DNA of 64,000 nt, from positions 27,687,101 to 27,751,100 of the forward strand of contig CM044956.1 of assembly GCA_024516035.1 (NCBI GenBank), in the 5' to 3' direction. This DNA comes from Bactericera cockerelli. Lineage: Eukaryota > Arthropoda > Insecta > Hemiptera > Triozidae. Positions 50,201 to 53,200 of this stretch are shown here, piece by piece. How positions within the stretch are numbered: position 1 is the stretch's first letter; the number at the start of each line of letters is the position of its first letter. A program made the position numbers and the translations under genes. The notes beneath the pieces were generated by a model. That model did no database searches. It was given only the letters and a program-made list of their open reading frames with translations, and had not been told where the DNA came from.

Positions 50201-53200
50201 TTCCAATTGAGATTTTGAAGTTGGACTGTCCGGTCTGACCGGGGCAGTGTGGGCAATTTTTTTTTTTTTTTTTTTGGTAAAACCTAATCCCCCGAAAAAT
50301 GAAGGAATGAAGGAATTTTTGCGTTTTTCTAAATTTTCAGCCGTTTTTGAGATGCGGGGGGCTGGGGTGGGACTTTGTGGACACCCTGTATATTAGTATT
50401 GATGATGTATTTTTTATTATATATATAGGCTCCGCGAAAAATAAGGAGCTACTCAGAATATCTAGAGAACGAACTATTTTTTTAAATGCTATAATACGTG
50501 TACCATTATATCAATGGGGAGGAAACCTTTTCTACTAGGTTTCGATTTTTTATCATTACCAGGGGCCACCCCAGGGGTGGTCAACTTTGGAATCTTAAAT
50601 AGAACCACCCTATTTGTAATACATTTATGAAAAGTAATTGACATTAAGAGTATTTTAAGGTAAGTCTGAAATTTTTAATCATAATAGGGCTGGAGATATC
50701 GTAATTTCTTTTTTCTTTTTTTAGGAATTTAACCTAGTTCTCTTTCAGGTGTGTTCAGTGGGACGACACCTGATTCCGTCCCGCGAGTTTTTTCTCTCAG
50801 GTAGTCGATACTCGATTCCGTCCCGAACCTCTCAGATCAATCACTGAATTCCGTCCCGTCACTTATCTTATGCACCTATGTACTATGTACATAAGTAAAC
50901 TGATAATATGTATTAGGCTATGTACAAGTTCTCAAGGCATGGCCTTCATTGTATTTTACCTAACCCTACTATAAACCCAAGGCATGGACGTCATTGTATT
51001 TTACCTAACCCTACTATAAACCCAAGGCATGGCCGTCATTGTATTTTACCTAACCCTACTATAAACCCAAGGCATGGCCGTCATTGTATTTTACCTAACC
51101 CTACTATAAACTCAAGGCATGGCCTTCATTGTATTTTACCTAACCCTACTATAAACTCAAGGCATGGCCTTCATTGTATTTTACCTAACCATACTATGAA
51201 CCCTAGGCATGGCCTTTATTTTTTTATTTTACGTGATTGAAAATAAACTGATGAAAAATGTTGAATTTATATATTTATTTATGTATATAGGACGGAACAT
51301 ATGGGACGGAATCGGGTATTGAACCCTTACGATGACCGGACGGAATCAGGTGTTAAAATATTGACGAGACGGAATCGACGGGACGGAATAAGGTGAAAAA
51401 AAGGTAAATGGGACGGAAAACGGTGCCTCCCGTTCAGTGTCTGAGAAGAAGGTTTTCATTTCAGTTTTTAATTTAACTAGAACTATATACATATTCATAT
51501 TGGGTATTCATTTACCTCTAATTCTCTTGTGTCTCTAATTATTTAATTATTCTCTAAAGTCCAAATAGGCCAAATTATTTACGAAATACCATATTTTTTT
51601 TGCATAAAATACCTGAGAGAAATAATGAATTTAATTTTCAGGGGCCCCTGGTCTACCGGGTGTCACGGCGAGAAAGGGATTGCGTAGGAGGCCCGGGTCA
51701 CCGGGCGGTAGGAGAGGGAGAACTAGGAACCGCGGTTGATGGACCCACCGGGCAGGGGCGGAACCTTACCCGGGCCGGACCGGAATGAAGGGAGACAAGG
51801 GGGAACCCGGCCTAATACCGCCCCCAGGACAGAAGGGAGACCAAGGCTTACCAGGTAATCTTAATAAATTAAAAGAGCGGAATTTATAAAGCTAATTATT
51901 CAACAAAAACTCAATTCGTGTTTCCCAATGAAATTAGGTATGATTTTATTTGTGGTGAAGCACAAGGCCTCTTCACAATTTTTGTGGGTAGCGCAGCATT
52001 ACTAAGAGCCTCCTTTACTTTTGAAATTATTCTATTACATTAATTTCTTTTTACTCTGGTAATGCCGCCACTGGTCGTTACTCATACAAGTAACTACTCA
52101 TTTTTCCTCACGAGGTATGAGTGGACCCCGTACTCCCAATGAAATTATAAATATTAATTTTGTAACAAGAATAGTGTGTTGTTTAAATATTAATTTATAT
52201 TCCATGATGAATATTTTTTGTGAAATCATATTTTCAACACACTCACGTGAATTTTGCTCATGTTCCACAGGTCGCCCCGGTCCTGTGGGCCCCCCTGGAT
52301 TGCCAGGCAAGCCAGGGTATCCCGGCACCCCAGGGGAGAAGGGAGAGCGAGGATTGACAGGACCAGAAGGATTAACAGGGCCTGTGGGGCCGCCTGGGCC
52401 TCAGGGGCCTGTGGGTACTCCAGGATTGCCAGGATTCCAAGTAAGACAAAAAATTGCTTTAGTTTGGGTCAACGAGGGAAGATGTTTTAATTATCTCTAC
52501 CTCCTCTGCATTACTAATTCTCATTCTTTTAAATGGTGTCTCTTTCTTTTGTTGACTCCATCTTTGCATCAGGAAGCAAAGTTCGTCTCTCGCAAAGCAT
52601 CGGGTAAAGTGTCCCCAAATACATTGAACAATTGGTCTGCGGCTAGCTGTGAAACGCAGAAGCAGCCTTGTATTTGGTTTCCTCTCCTCTAATGTGTGTT
52701 CAAAACCTTGCTACTGATCTGCCTACTTGGATTATGAAATTCATTTCCGATGTTGATGGTATATTTTAATAAATTTTAAGCTAAGACGTATGTACATTGC
52801 CGTACCCGGAGCACCAGCGCTAACATAAAATCAGGTAATTTCTCATCATCTTATTCCTCTTCTTAATAGTGGTTGAGGGGAAGAGCTCCCTTGTGAGAAT
52901 TCTGCCACTTTAGAGAAAGCAACAACAACAAAAAAATGTTCATATGTGTAAAAATAAATTTTGTACAATTTTGAAAATATTTGACTGTGACGGATATTTG
53001 CATCTCTAGCCTTAGCTGGTACGAAAAACCATGGGGTTCATGGATCAAAAAATGTCTACTTTTTTTAAACTAGGTGATGTACCTACTGATTTTTAATGGG
53101 ATACTTTCATCCCGCGTCAAAAATAAACTATGGCACCAATCTCTTCTTGAGATTTTATCCATGATTTGAATCTAAAAAATGTCTACCATGTGCACCCTTC

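Noticed and set aside
50920..51240. ORF with 15-residue repeats (CILPNPTIN)
   Set aside because: It is produced by the 45-bp minisatellite being a multiple of three; no start context, no domain, and copy A does not keep the frame in its flanks.
52441..52692. Extension of exon 25 reading through its donor
   Set aside because: The open frame continues for 84 codons but loses Gly-X-Y immediately after GTAAGA; treated as intron.
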